Of a DNA stretch of 64,000 bases, positions 49,379-59,201 are shown in pieces. The position numbers and the translations under genes were made by a program. Positions within the stretch are counted from its first letter, which is position 1. Each line of letters opens with the position of its first letter. Source of the DNA: Noviherbaspirillum suwonense (GTDB lineage Bacteria; Pseudomonadota; Gammaproteobacteria; Burkholderiales; Burkholderiaceae_D); assembly GCF_900182955.1 (NCBI RefSeq), contig NZ_FXUL01000013.1, positions 1 through 64,000 on the forward strand. Reading direction: 5' to 3'. Under the pieces are notes generated by a model, which did no database searches, was not told where the DNA came from, and saw nothing but the letters and a program-made list of their open reading frames with translations.

Positions 49379-49549
49379 TTACTCGCTGACCGATACGGCA
49401 TGGGTGAAATTGCGGTAGCCGGCGCGGAACGCATCGACCAGTTGCCGCAGCGTGCTGTCGCCATCGGCCATGCCTATGCCCAGCGTCAGCGCAATCGCTG
49501 CGCAGATGACGGCGTACTCGACCGACGACTGTCCATGCTGTCGGTTCAT
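49379..49549 (-). CDS. Small second Flp-like prepilin (56 aa)
   Basis: 56-codon gene whose ATG at 49549 overlaps the stop of the upstream gene (ATGA) and whose TAA lies 4 nt before cpaB. It begins MNRQHGQSSVEYAVICAAI: Gly6 is followed by QSSVEY, the G/xxxxEY prepilin peptidase pattern of Flp/TadE pilins with Glu at +5 and Tyr at +6. The hydrophobic stretch of about 17 residues is interrupted early by Asp, giving a weak membrane segment. The size equals that of Flp pilins in other species (about 50-60 aa). It may be a minor pilin beside the 89-aa Flp. Confidence 0.75.
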   Translation of the reverse strand: MNRQHGQSSVEYAVICAAIALTLGIGMADGDSTLRQLVDAFRAGYRNFTHAVSVSE

Positions 49550-50355
49550 TGCGCACCTTCGATCACCGCACTGGTGCTGAGCACGGCGCTGCTCGTGCCG
49601 TCGGGCTGATTGGTCACCACCGCCATCGCTTCGCGGCCGGGTCCCTGGAAATGCAGCACCAGCCCCGGCGGCGCGTTGCTCGATACGCTGCCGGCCGGCA
49701 GATAGCTGTCTTCCGCCAGCAGCCTGGCCAGGGCTGCGCCGCTGTCGGCAACTGGTTCACGGGACTGCAGCACCAGGTGCTGCGACCGGCGGCGGCCATC
49801 GCGCGCATCGACCTGGCTCAGGATGCGCATCCCGGCCGGCAGCCGGGACTGCCAGCGCGCACCGGCGGCAAGGGGTGCGTTGCGCCCGCCCATCACGGCT
49901 CGCACATCGGTTTGCGCGACCAGCCCGCGTGCGCCGCTGCCCGCGGCTTCCAGCTGCACCGTGAGGTAATAGCCATTCCGCGGCTGGCCGAGTATGGTCT
50001 TGCCGTCATGGCGGCTGGCGACCAGCGGACTGCCAAGGCGCGTCTGAAACCAGCTGACGAGTTGTGGCACCGGTTCGGGCGACAGGAAGGCGCGGACCTG
50101 CACCGGCAAGCCGTTGATCCGCATGGCCTGACCGACATCGACCGCCTGGGCGCCTGGTGGCATAGGCAGTTCCGGCCAGCCGGACGCCCGGGCGGCGTGC
50201 GGCAATAGGGATGACAGCAGGAACAGGAGCGGCGATAGGGATAGGGATAGGGATAGCGGCAGGGGCAGCGAAAGCCGCGCAACCAGCAGCTGCCCCAAGC
50301 GCCGCAACAACGACGCACAAGCAGCCGAACAAGCGCGGGATCGCAGCGCCTTCAT
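49546..50355 (-). CDS. Exported Tad-locus protein of unknown function
   Basis: 269 aa. A basic N-terminus is followed by a hydrophobic signal made partly of repeated Leu-Ser pairs (LPLPLSLSLSLSPLLFLL), encoded by four tandem 6-bp units (50234-50257). The mature part has VGQAMRINGLPVQVRAFLSPEPVPQLVSWFQTRLG near residues 75-108. It resembles helper proteins of Tad loci by position only. It overlaps both neighbours by ATGA (tadE-like gene before, small prepilin after), so it belongs to the machine. No domain recognised. Confidence 0.7.
   Translation of the reverse strand: MKALRSRACSAACASLLRRLGQLLVARLSLPLPLSLSLSLSPLLFLLSSLLPHAARASGWPELPMPPGAQAVDVGQAMRINGLPVQVRAFLSPEPVPQLVSWFQTRLGSPLVASRHDGKTILGQPRNGYYLTVQLEAAGSGARGLVAQTDVRAVMGGRNAPLAAGARWQSRLPAGMRILSQVDARDGRRRSQHLVLQSREPVADSGAALARLLAEDSYLPAGSVSSNAPPGLVLHFQGPGREAMAVVTNQPDGTSSAVLSTSAVIEGAQ
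50234..50257. repeat. In-frame hexanucleotide repeat (GATAGG)4 in a signal peptide
   Basis: Three GATAGG units and one GATAGC within the 269-aa Tad-locus gene. On the coding strand they encode Leu-Ser pairs in the hydrophobic core of the signal peptide. Confidence 0.8.
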
Positions 50356-51266
50356 CGTGTTTCCCCGCTGCGCAAGCGGTCACCGGGGACGACATCGCGC
50401 CACTGGCCGAGTTTGCCAAACGAAGGCGGCCGCACCGATGCCATGTCCACGACCTCGATCGCCGCCGAGATCAACCCATTGGGCATCGGCGTATTGAGCG
50501 GGGCCAGCCCACCGGTGCGCATTTCGGTCTGCTCGGGCGAAACGGCCGTCCATGGACCGGGCAGAACGCTGGCATGGCGTTCGATGCGCAGCTTCAGCCG
50601 GTCGAAGGGCTCGATGCTGCGCAGCCCGGCGGGCAGGCTGGCCAGGCTGACGCCGACATTGGCGCGATAGAGTCCGGTGCTGGCCAGGCCGGCGCGAGAC
50701 GCGAGCATGAACAAGTCGGTGTCGCCGGAGGGCGCATGGTCATAGCCGTCTGCATGCGTCTCGCCGCGCCTGGCGCCGAATGACAGCGCAATGGCGGCTG
50801 GCGATGCGATCAGCGGATGCTGGTAGGGATCATTCCAGCTGTTCCTGATCGGCGCGGCTTCCTGGGCATCGGTGACGACAGCCGCGCCGGGGATGCCGAA
50901 GAAACGCTGCCGCAGTTCCGCGGCGAGTGTCGCCGGCGGCTTCCAGCTGTTGTCGCTGCCATTGCGCAGCAGCGCGTCGAAGGCGGCATAGCGGCTGGCA
51001 AGTTGCGCCGCATGGCCGATGTCCTGGTACTTGCCTATCATCGGAATGAGAAGAAACAGCGGGATCAATGCCAGGCTGATCAGCAGGAATTCGGTAAGCG
51101 CCTGGCCGGCTTGGCCGAAGCCTGGCTGCAGCGGCAAAGGTCGTGGGAGGGACCCTGGCTGCCTTGGCTGCATCCGGTGCATCGGCTGCAATGACTGCAA
51201 TGGCTGCAATAGCTGCAGTGTGGGATGCGCTCCCGGACCCGGACCCGTTCGCGCCGGCTGCGTCAT
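50352..51266 (-). CDS. TadE-like minor pseudopilin
   Basis: 304 aa from the ATG at 51266, overlapping the stop of the tadG-like gene (ATGA); the open frame further upstream lies inside tadG. The leader is unusually long, about 50 residues with LQxLQP repeats, before the prepilin segment GQAGQALTEFLLISLALIPLFLLIP: Gly followed by QALTEF gives the G/xxxxEF processing motif. The remainder is a periplasmic domain with no named family. Predicted minor pilin of the Tad machine. Confidence 0.8.
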   Translation of the reverse strand: MTQPARTGPGPGAHPTLQLLQPLQSLQPMHRMQPRQPGSLPRPLPLQPGFGQAGQALTEFLLISLALIPLFLLIPMIGKYQDIGHAAQLASRYAAFDALLRNGSDNSWKPPATLAAELRQRFFGIPGAAVVTDAQEAAPIRNSWNDPYQHPLIASPAAIALSFGARRGETHADGYDHAPSGDTDLFMLASRAGLASTGLYRANVGVSLASLPAGLRSIEPFDRLKLRIERHASVLPGPWTAVSPEQTEMRTGGLAPLNTPMPNGLISAAIEVVDMASVRPPSFGKLGQWRDVVPGDRLRSGETR

Positions 51267-52732
51267 TTCGCCACCGCCGGCGTCATCGCGGGGTCGACCA
51301 GGCGCACCTGCCAGTAGGGATTGAACAGGCTGGGCAGTTCCACCGGCTTGCCTTGCGCGATGCCCCAGCCGTTTTCCGTGCTGCCCGGCGGGCGCGCGAA
51401 CCAGACTTCCACTGCGGCGCTTGCCCTCATTTCGCCATCCGACAGGTCGGACAGATATGCGGCCACATTGCGCCGCGCGGCGGCAGGGTCGTCCGCCTGC
51501 CTTATGGCCGAGCGGCCTTCCGGCGTGGCGAGCTGGTCGCGCGCGCGGGTCAGCTTTACGCGCAGGCTGAGCGTGGGACCGGGCGCGCCGGCTTCCAGCT
51601 GTGCGGCGCTGAGGTCGTAGAACGATGGCAAGCCGGTGTAATTGGACCACTGGTCCGAGGACGCATAGCCATGCGCGTCCGGATTGGTGGCAGGCGAGCC
51701 GCCCAGCGCGGCGCCCGACTCGTCCTGGTCCGCGTCGTCGGGATGCGCCTGCTGCTCGCCGTACGCTATCGGCTGCTCGTCCTTGCCGCAGCGAGGAAAA
51801 AACCGGCCGACGTTATGCACTTCCCAATAGGACTCGGTGTCCTCGGCCTTCCACTCGTCGTAGTTGACCAGCTCGGTGCCGCCGCGGCGCTTGACCGAAT
51901 TCTTGCGCCTGGCGACCGCGCAGGTCCATTCCCAGAATGGCGGCAATACGGCCGTTGCAGTCCAGCTGCGCTGCCGCACGAAAGCGTCGCTGTTTGCGGC
52001 CGCCCTGCTCACCCCGGCGATGCGGCCGCGCTCGTCGCCGCGATAGTGGTCGGTGAAGCCAGGCCAGCCATCGCCTTCCAGTTGTGCGCTGGCGGTGACG
52101 ACGCCGTCGCCGGCATAGTTGGCATCCGCAATTTCCTGCATCACCTTGCCGCGGGCAGCCTGGAATCTGCCGGGCGCATGCAAATGCGCCTGCGCCGCCA
52201 TGATCGCCGCCTTGTTTATTTCCACTGCAGCGACGACAGCCTCGGCGACCGGCGGCACCTGCTCGGCAATCTGGGCGATGTACTCGCCAGCGTATTGCAC
52301 GGTGGCATAGCACAGCAGCGCGTAGAGCGGCCCATAGCGGAATGCCGCGCCGAACAGCGCACCGTAGCCCTCGGGGTCGCCACACTCGGGAAATTGCCAT
52401 GACAGGTTTTCCGCATGGGTCTGCGCATATTGCGACCAGGAGGAAAGGCTGACCATCTGCGCCACCAGTACTTCGTTGGCGACCAGTGCACGGTTGCCAT
52501 AGGCGTCGAAGTTCAGCGCCCGCGCCTGCATCACGCCCGCCCCGTGGGCGACGGCGTCGGCGGTCGTGACCAGCCGGGTTTTTTCGGCAACGACCTGGCC
52601 GGTATTGAAGAGAAAGAACAGGCCGGCCATCCCCGCGAGGAGCAGGAAGATGCCGAACATAAGCGCCTGGCCGCGTTGCCGGCGCAAGCTGGCGACGGTG
52701 TGGGGCAGCGATGGCCGGCGCCAGGCTTGCAT
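51263..52732 (-). CDS. TadG-like pilus assembly protein
   Basis: 489 aa. The N-terminal RRQRGQALMFGIFLLLAGMAGLFFLF is the TadE/TadG-type start: Gly before QALMF, but without the Glu at +5, as is usual for TadG. A large periplasmic domain follows, rich in Ala and Tyr. It starts 6 nt after the flp stop and overlaps the tadE-like gene. In studied systems TadG is needed for adherence. Confidence 0.8.
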   Translation of the reverse strand: MQAWRRPSLPHTVASLRRQRGQALMFGIFLLLAGMAGLFFLFNTGQVVAEKTRLVTTADAVAHGAGVMQARALNFDAYGNRALVANEVLVAQMVSLSSWSQYAQTHAENLSWQFPECGDPEGYGALFGAAFRYGPLYALLCYATVQYAGEYIAQIAEQVPPVAEAVVAAVEINKAAIMAAQAHLHAPGRFQAARGKVMQEIADANYAGDGVVTASAQLEGDGWPGFTDHYRGDERGRIAGVSRAAANSDAFVRQRSWTATAVLPPFWEWTCAVARRKNSVKRRGGTELVNYDEWKAEDTESYWEVHNVGRFFPRCGKDEQPIAYGEQQAHPDDADQDESGAALGGSPATNPDAHGYASSDQWSNYTGLPSFYDLSAAQLEAGAPGPTLSLRVKLTRARDQLATPEGRSAIRQADDPAAARRNVAAYLSDLSDGEMRASAAVEVWFARPPGSTENGWGIAQGKPVELPSLFNPYWQVRLVDPAMTPAVAK

Positions 52733-52738
52733 GCTGCG

Positions 52739-53008
52739 CTACTTGGACTGGTCGGCGCCGTCGGCATACTTGGCCAGGCCCTTGGCCTTCTGCTCGTTGT
52801 CGGTCTTGCCGGCTGCGGCGCCGGCAGCGGCCATCGCGGCGCTGCCGGACTGCCCGGCTACTTCATTGGCGATGGCCGACATCTGGCTGCGTATGGTCTG
52901 CCCGAAGAACTGGTAGACCGCGATGGCGGCAACGGCGATCAGCGCCACGATGATGATGTACTCGGTCATACCCTGGCCGCGGCAGCGGGCCGCATGACGA
53001 ATCGACAT
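52739..53008 (-). CDS. flp: Flp/Fap type IVb pilin
   Basis: 89 aa, first gene of the operon, with AGGAG 10 nt before the ATG. CRGQGMTEYIIIVALIAVAA carries the G/xxxxEY cleavage motif: cut after Gly11, Glu16 at +5, Tyr17 at +6, then a 20-residue hydrophobic helix. The C-terminal half is Ala/Gly/Lys-rich. Its size is a little above that of most Flp pilins (about 50-75). It should be the main subunit. The processing peptidase (TadV/CpaA) is not encoded in the window. Confidence 0.9.
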   Translation of the reverse strand: MSIRHAARCRGQGMTEYIIIVALIAVAAIAVYQFFGQTIRSQMSAIANEVAGQSGSAAMAAAGAAAGKTDNEQKAKGLAKYADGADQSK

Positions 53009-53113
53009 GAATCACACTCCTGCGAGGAATCCGGCTAAAGGCGGCCGGACGAGGTAAATCGGGGATGGAATTGACGCTGGGAAGTATAGGAAACGAAAGT
53101 AATGTTGAAACCT

Positions 53114-53132
53114 GTCAACTCTTACAGTTGAC
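53114..53132. promoter_or_regulatory. Inverted repeat upstream of flp, candidate operator
   Basis: Perfect dyad GTCAACT-N5-AGTTGAC about 105 nt upstream of the flp start and just behind a possible -10 (TATACT). Position suggests an operator for the Tad-RHS operon, but the binding protein is unknown. Confidence 0.4.
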
Positions 53133-53247
53133 ATTCGCCAGATGCTGGCGCGGTTTTTATTGCCTGGATGCCATTCCGCAGCTGGGCAGTGCTGTGGCGC
53201 AATCGCTGCATCCGCTCTGCCAGCATCCCTTCCTTGTTGCGAATGCA

Positions 53248-53266
53248 AATGAGAATGGTTATCATT
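53248..53266 (+). promoter_or_regulatory. Fur box upstream of the siderophore receptor
   Basis: AATGAGAATGGTTATCATT closely follows the 19-bp Fur consensus (GATAATGATAATCATTATC type). It lies about 125 nt before the receptor start and implies iron repression of the receptor and piuC. Confidence 0.8.
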
Positions 53267-53391
53267 AAAGGCGTTGTCGCATCTTGACCGCATACCAACA
53301 ATCTCAGCCAGCAATTTCCCGCCGTGGATAGCCAGCCAGACCTTTACCGCCGGGGCGCCCAGCCGCCCAGGCTATCCAGGAGAACACCAGC

Positions 53392-55611
53392 ATGTCGCCA
53401 CGCCCTGCCCTGCAGCCCCTTGCCGTCGGAATCAGCCATCCCGAACTGAGCGCCTCCGCATCGAATCGCCGTCCCGCCCTGCTGCCGCTCGGCGCGATGA
53501 TGGCCGCCGTGGTCCTGTCGGGCGGCGCCCATGCGCAGCAGTCCGCCCAGCCATCCCAGACGGCGCCCGCGGCGCAGGCCGAGGCCGCAGCGCTGCCGGC
53601 CATCAACGTCAATGCCCAGCGCGAGGAAAACACCGGCTACCAGGGCGTCAGGACGTCGGTGGGCAAGTCGCCGCAACTGCTGCGCGACGTGCCGCAGGCC
53701 GTCACCGTGGTGACCGAGCAGCTGATCCAGGACCGCGGCGCGGACACGCTCAAGGAAGCGCTGCGCAACGTGGCCGGCCTGACCTTCAACGCCGGCGAAG
53801 GCGGCCGCATCGGCGACAACATCACGCTGCGCGGCTATTCGCTGGTAGGCGACCTTTACCTCGACGGCATACGCGACATCGCGCAGTACAACCGCGAGGT
53901 GTTCAATGTCGAGCAGGTCGATGTGCTGCGCGGCTCGGCGTCGATGCTGTTCGGCCGCGGCTCGACCGGCGGCGTCGTCAACCAGGTCAGCAAGAAGCCC
54001 TTCCTGTCCAACATCAACGAAGCCGCGGTCACGGTCGGCAGCGACTCGTACAAGCGCGGCACCGCCGACCTGAACCGGGTCGTCGGCGAGAACGCCGCCG
54101 TCCGCCTGAACGTGATGAAGACCGACACCGACAGCTTCCGCGACGGCGTGCACAGCGAGCGCTGGGGCGTGGCGCCGTCGTTCAGCTGGGGCATCGGCAC
54201 CAGGGACGAATTCAACCTGTCCTATTACAAGCTCAAGGGCGACAGCACGCCCGATTTCGGCGTGCCCTACTTCCAGGGCAAGCCTCTGAATGTGCCCATC
54301 AACACCTTCTATGGCCTGCCGGACGTCGACTACCAGCGCGAAGACACCGACATGGCGACGGCCAGCTGGATCCACCGCTTCAGCAACGACACCACGCTGC
54401 GCACGGTGCTGCGCAAGGCCGATTACGACCGCGACCTGTGGGCAATCGCGCCGCGCCTGGCCGCCAACACCAGGTTCGTCACCGACGCCACCGGCGTGAC
54501 CCGCCAGGCGCAGCGCCGCGGCGGCGTCGAGCACACGCTGACCAGCCAGACCGACTTCAACACCAAGCTGAACCTCGGCGGCATGCAGCACGAGATGCTG
54601 GCCGGCGTCGAGCTGGTGCGCGAGGAAGCGAACCGCTGGAACTACAACACCACGCCCGGCAACCCTGCCGCGACGGTGGGCAATGTCAATTCCTACCCGG
54701 TGCTGCCGGCAGGCTACGGCGACCGCACCCGCATCAATCCGGTCAGCTATACCGCCAACACCGTCGGCATCTATGCGCAGGACATGGTCAGCCTGACCAA
54801 GCAGTGGAAAGTGCTGGTCGGTGCGCGCCATGACAATTTCTCGGCCGACTACGACCGCACCGCGCCCGCCGGCCCGCTGTCGCGCGACGACAAGCAATGG
54901 AGCTACCGCACCGGCCTGATCTACCAGCCGACGGACACCGCGTCCTATTACGCGTCCTACGGCACGTCGTTCAACCCGTCGGGCGAGTTGTACGCGCTGG
55001 ACGACCGCTCGACCAACACGCCGCCGGAAAAGAACCGCAACATCGAGATCGGCGCGAAGTGGGACCTGCTGGATGGCAACGTGATGTTCCGCACCGCGCT
55101 GTTCCGCTCCGAAAAGACCAATGAGCGCAATACCGACCTGGCTGTCAGCATCGAGCAGAACCTGCTGACCGGCAAGCGCCATACCGATGGCGTCGAGTTC
55201 GAGGTTGCCGGCCGCGTCACGCCCAACTGGGAATTGTTCGGCGGTCTGGCGCTGATGAAGGCGACCATCGACGCCGCCACCGGCACCCAGCAGAACACGC
55301 TGGGCAAGCGCCCGATCAACACGCCGAATTACACGGCCAATATCTGGAGCACCTATCGGGTCTCCGAGCGCTTCAAGCTGGGCGGCGGCGTCGAGGCGGT
55401 CGGCAAGCGCTACGGCAATGCAGACAATTCGAACGAGGCGCCGGCCTATGTGCGCTGGGACGCGATGGCCGAGTACCAGCTCGACAAGTGGGCGCTCAAG
55501 CTCAACATCTTCAACCTGTTCAACCGCCGTTACTATGAAGGCGTGTATGCCGGCCACATCGTTCCCGGCACCGACCGCGTGGCGCAGCTGACGCTGTCCA
55601 CCAAGTTCTGA
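53392..55611 (+). CDS. TonB-dependent siderophore receptor (Fiu-like)
   Basis: 739 aa. Signal peptide with a long N-terminal part (about residues 1-49, ending GGAHAQ). Plug domain about 75-190 (SPQLLRDVPQAVTVVTEQLIQDRG, VEQVDVLRGSASMLFGRGSTGGVVN) and a 22-strand barrel ending in the typical C-terminal Phe (LTLSTKF). It is closest in character to catecholate siderophore receptors such as Fiu/CirA-like PiuA. It should be energised by the TonB-ExbBD at 30367-32295. The piuC-type gene follows after 15 nt and a Fur box precedes. Confidence 0.92.
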   Translation: MSPRPALQPLAVGISHPELSASASNRRPALLPLGAMMAAVVLSGGAHAQQSAQPSQTAPAAQAEAAALPAINVNAQREENTGYQGVRTSVGKSPQLLRDVPQAVTVVTEQLIQDRGADTLKEALRNVAGLTFNAGEGGRIGDNITLRGYSLVGDLYLDGIRDIAQYNREVFNVEQVDVLRGSASMLFGRGSTGGVVNQVSKKPFLSNINEAAVTVGSDSYKRGTADLNRVVGENAAVRLNVMKTDTDSFRDGVHSERWGVAPSFSWGIGTRDEFNLSYYKLKGDSTPDFGVPYFQGKPLNVPINTFYGLPDVDYQREDTDMATASWIHRFSNDTTLRTVLRKADYDRDLWAIAPRLAANTRFVTDATGVTRQAQRRGGVEHTLTSQTDFNTKLNLGGMQHEMLAGVELVREEANRWNYNTTPGNPAATVGNVNSYPVLPAGYGDRTRINPVSYTANTVGIYAQDMVSLTKQWKVLVGARHDNFSADYDRTAPAGPLSRDDKQWSYRTGLIYQPTDTASYYASYGTSFNPSGELYALDDRSTNTPPEKNRNIEIGAKWDLLDGNVMFRTALFRSEKTNERNTDLAVSIEQNLLTGKRHTDGVEFEVAGRVTPNWELFGGLALMKATIDAATGTQQNTLGKRPINTPNYTANIWSTYRVSERFKLGGGVEAVGKRYGNADNSNEAPAYVRWDAMAEYQLDKWALKLNIFNLFNRRYYEGVYAGHIVPGTDRVAQLTLSTKF

Positions 55612-55626
55612 ACGGAGATTGCCGCC

Positions 55627-56310
55627 ATGCTGCTGCGCGTGCCTGAAGTCCTCTCGCCTGCCGAACTGGCCCGCTGCCGCGCCATCGTGGAGGGCGCCGA
55701 CTGGGCGGACGGCAAGATCACCGCCGGCACCCAGTCGGAACAGGTCAAGAACAATCGCCAGCTGCCGGAAGACGCGCCGGCGTCGCATGCGGCGCGCGCC
55801 GTCGTGCTCGATGCGCTGGGCCGCAGCGCGCTGTTCATCACCGGCGCGCTGCCCAAGAAGACCTATCCGCCGCTGTTCAACCGCTACGACGGCGCGTCGA
55901 ACGCATTCGGCAACCATGTCGACAACTCGGTGCGCACGTCGCCGGTTACCGGCGCCTGGGTCCGCACCGACCTGTCGGCCACGCTCTTCCTGTCCGAACC
56001 GGCGGAATACGACGGCGGCGAGCTGGTAATCGAGGACACCTTCGGCAGCCAGTCGGTCAAGCTGGCCGCCGGCGACCTGATCCTGTACCCGGCCTCCAGC
56101 GTGCATCGCGTCGAGCCGGTCACGCGCGGCTGCCGGCTGGCGGCGTTCTTCTGGGTGGAGAGCATGGTGCGCGACGATGCGCAGCGCCGGCTGCTGTTCG
56201 ACCTCGACATGTCCATCCTGGCGCTGCGCGGCACGGACGGCGACACGCCGCCGGTGGTGAAGCTGACCGGCTGTTATCACAACCTGTTGCGGATGTGGGC
56301 TGATACCTGA
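55627..56310 (+). CDS. piuC: PKHD-type Fe(II)/2-oxoglutarate hydroxylase (PiuC/YbiX)
   Basis: 227 aa. The dioxygenase iron ligands are visible as H-x-D in [10 protein letters not shown] (about residue 97) and a later His in [12 protein letters not shown] (about 160). RxSxT-type region [21 protein letters not shown] matches the family. It often accompanies catecholate receptors (fiu-ybiX in E. coli, piuA-piuC in Pseudomonas); the substrate is not firmly known. Follows the receptor with a 15-nt gap. Confidence 0.93.
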   Translation: MLLRVPEVLSPAELARCRAIVEGADWADGKITAGTQSEQVKNNRQLPEDAPASHAARAVVLDALGRSALFITGALPKKTYPPLFNRYDGASNAFGNHVDNSVRTSPVTGAWVRTDLSATLFLSEPAEYDGGELVIEDTFGSQSVKLAAGDLILYPASSVHRVEPVTRGCRLAAFFWVESMVRDDAQRRLLFDLDMSILALRGTDGDTPPVVKLTGCYHNLLRMWADT

Positions 56311-56411
56311 CGGGGCTATCGGTTATCATGCAGGCACACTGGCCGGAACCGCTTGCCACACGTGCCACTCTGCCGGTTCGGCGTTTCATCCATACAACTT
56401 CCGAGGGTTCA

Positions 56412-56888
56412 ATGAAAGGCGACGCCAACATCATCCGGCTGCTCAATGCGCAGCTGACCAATGAATTAAGCGCGATCAACCAGTACTTCCTGCATGCGCG
56501 GATGTACAAGCACTGGGGTTTCGAGCGTATTGCCAAGAAGGAGTACGACGAGTCCATCGGCGAGATGAAGCATGCCGACAAGCTGATCAACCGCATCCTG
56601 ATGCTGGACGGCCTGCCCAACCTGCAGGCGCTGCACAAGCTGATGATCGGCGAGAACACCGAGGAAATGCTGGGCTGCGACCTGCAGCTGGAGCAGATCT
56701 CGCAAAAGACCGTGAAGGAAGGCATCGCCGCCGCCGAAGCGCTGGGCGATTACGTGTCGCGCGACATTCTGCTGGAGATCCTGGAAGACACCGAGGAACA
56801 TATCGACTGGCTGGAAACCCAGCTCGACCTGATCGCCAAGATCGGCATCCAGAACTACCTGCAGTCGCAGTTGGGCGAAGAGGAATGA
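56412..56888 (+). CDS. bfr: Bacterioferritin
   Basis: 158 aa from the ATG at 56412. The ferroxidase residues are seen: Glu18 ([12 protein letters not shown]), Glu51 and His54 in GEMKHAD with the heme-ligand Met52 between them, and Glu/His in [11 protein letters not shown]. The 24-mer stores iron and is drained through Bfd (30098). It is separated by about 100 bp from piuC and probably has its own promoter. A good bidirectional terminator follows. Confidence 0.95.
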   Translation: MKGDANIIRLLNAQLTNELSAINQYFLHARMYKHWGFERIAKKEYDESIGEMKHADKLINRILMLDGLPNLQALHKLMIGENTEEMLGCDLQLEQISQKTVKEGIAAAEALGDYVSRDILLEILEDTEEHIDWLETQLDLIAKIGIQNYLQSQLGEEE

Positions 56889-56919
56889 CGCTTTAACAAT
56901 CGCGTTTGAAGGTCTCATG

Positions 56920-56945
56920 AAAAACGGCGCCGCGGCGCCGTTTTT
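56920..56945. terminator. Bidirectional rho-independent terminator bfr/gst
   Basis: Perfect palindrome AAAAACGGCGCC-GC-GGCGCCGTTTTT between convergent genes. The A-tract and T-tract flank the GC stem on both sides, so it can end both transcripts. Confidence 0.9.
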
Positions 56946-56966
56946 CAATGGTGATGCGTGTGCCCG

Positions 56967-57575
56967 TCAATGCGGCACGGTGTCCTTGAACGAAGGCCGT
57001 TCGGACACCTTGTCGAACAGCCGGGCCAGGTTGGGGTAATCGTCGCGCCAGGTGATCTCGGGGAAGCGGAAGGCCAGCCAGCCCAGCGCGCAGCCGGTGG
57101 CGACATCGGCCAGCGTGAACTGGTTGCCGGCGCAGTAAGGCGTCTCGGCCAGGTCGGCCGCCATGGTTTTCAGGCCGGCGTGAACCTTGTCCATTTGCCG
57201 GTCGATCCAGATCTGGCTTTGCTGCTCGGCCGGCCGCAGGGTCTTTTCCAGCCGCACCAGCACCGCGGCGTCGAGCAGGCCGTCGGCCAGCGCTTCCCAG
57301 CACTTGACGGCGGCGCGCTCGCGGCTCTGCGCCGGGATCAGCTTGCCGACCGGGGTCAGGGTATCGAGATATTCGACGATGACGCGCGAGTCGAACATCG
57401 CAGCGCCGTCTTCCATGATCAGGCAGGGAACCTTGCCAAGCGGATTGAACTGGGGCACCGTCGTTTCGGGCGCCCAGACATTGTCGAGCACCAGCGAGTA
57501 ATCGAGCTTTTTCTCCGCCATCACGATGCGCACCTTACGCACATAAGGGCTGGCAAGCGAACCGAGTAGTTTCAT
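56967..57575 (-). CDS. Glutathione S-transferase family protein
   Basis: 202 aa from the ATG at 57575 (a TTG two codons upstream is not favoured). N-terminal thioredoxin-like domain with SPYVRKVRIVMAEKKLDY, the cis-Pro in GKVPCLIM and the glutathione-contacting DSRVIVEYLD. C-terminal all-helical domain with a late QFTLADVATGCALGWLAFRFPE. Probably YfcF/GstB-like housekeeping GST; substrate unknown. Divergent from purB. Confidence 0.9.
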   Translation of the reverse strand: MKLLGSLASPYVRKVRIVMAEKKLDYSLVLDNVWAPETTVPQFNPLGKVPCLIMEDGAAMFDSRVIVEYLDTLTPVGKLIPAQSRERAAVKCWEALADGLLDAAVLVRLEKTLRPAEQQSQIWIDRQMDKVHAGLKTMAADLAETPYCAGNQFTLADVATGCALGWLAFRFPEITWRDDYPNLARLFDKVSERPSFKDTVPH

Positions 57576-57692
57576 AGACAATCTTTAGAATAGGTCAGGC
57601 CGATTATAGCACCCGAAAATTTCGAAAATACGGGCAAAAACCACGCGCCAGCGCGCAGGAACAAGGATTTTGCGCATTCCGGCGGATGATAG

Positions 57693-59141
<1,449 letters not shown>

Positions 59142-59201
59142 ACTGCGCGGACGCCGGGCGCCATGTCGTAGCCCGGCGCCGGCCGCACGGCCTGGCTGGC
59201 T

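Larger units (their letters stand above)
53009..53391. promoter_or_regulatory. Divergent regulatory region flp / siderophore receptor
   Basis: 383 bp without a gene. It contains an inverted repeat (53114-53132) that might control the Tad operon, a TATACT on the minus strand (53083-53088) that could be its -10, and a Fur box (53248-53266) ahead of the siderophore receptor. An AT-richer stretch (about 53090-53135) lies in between. Confidence 0.5.

Noticed and set aside
53344-56280. A 978-codon frame antisense to the siderophore receptor and piuC
   Set aside because: Long antisense frames are expected in high-GC genes; the plus-strand genes have clear family motifs.
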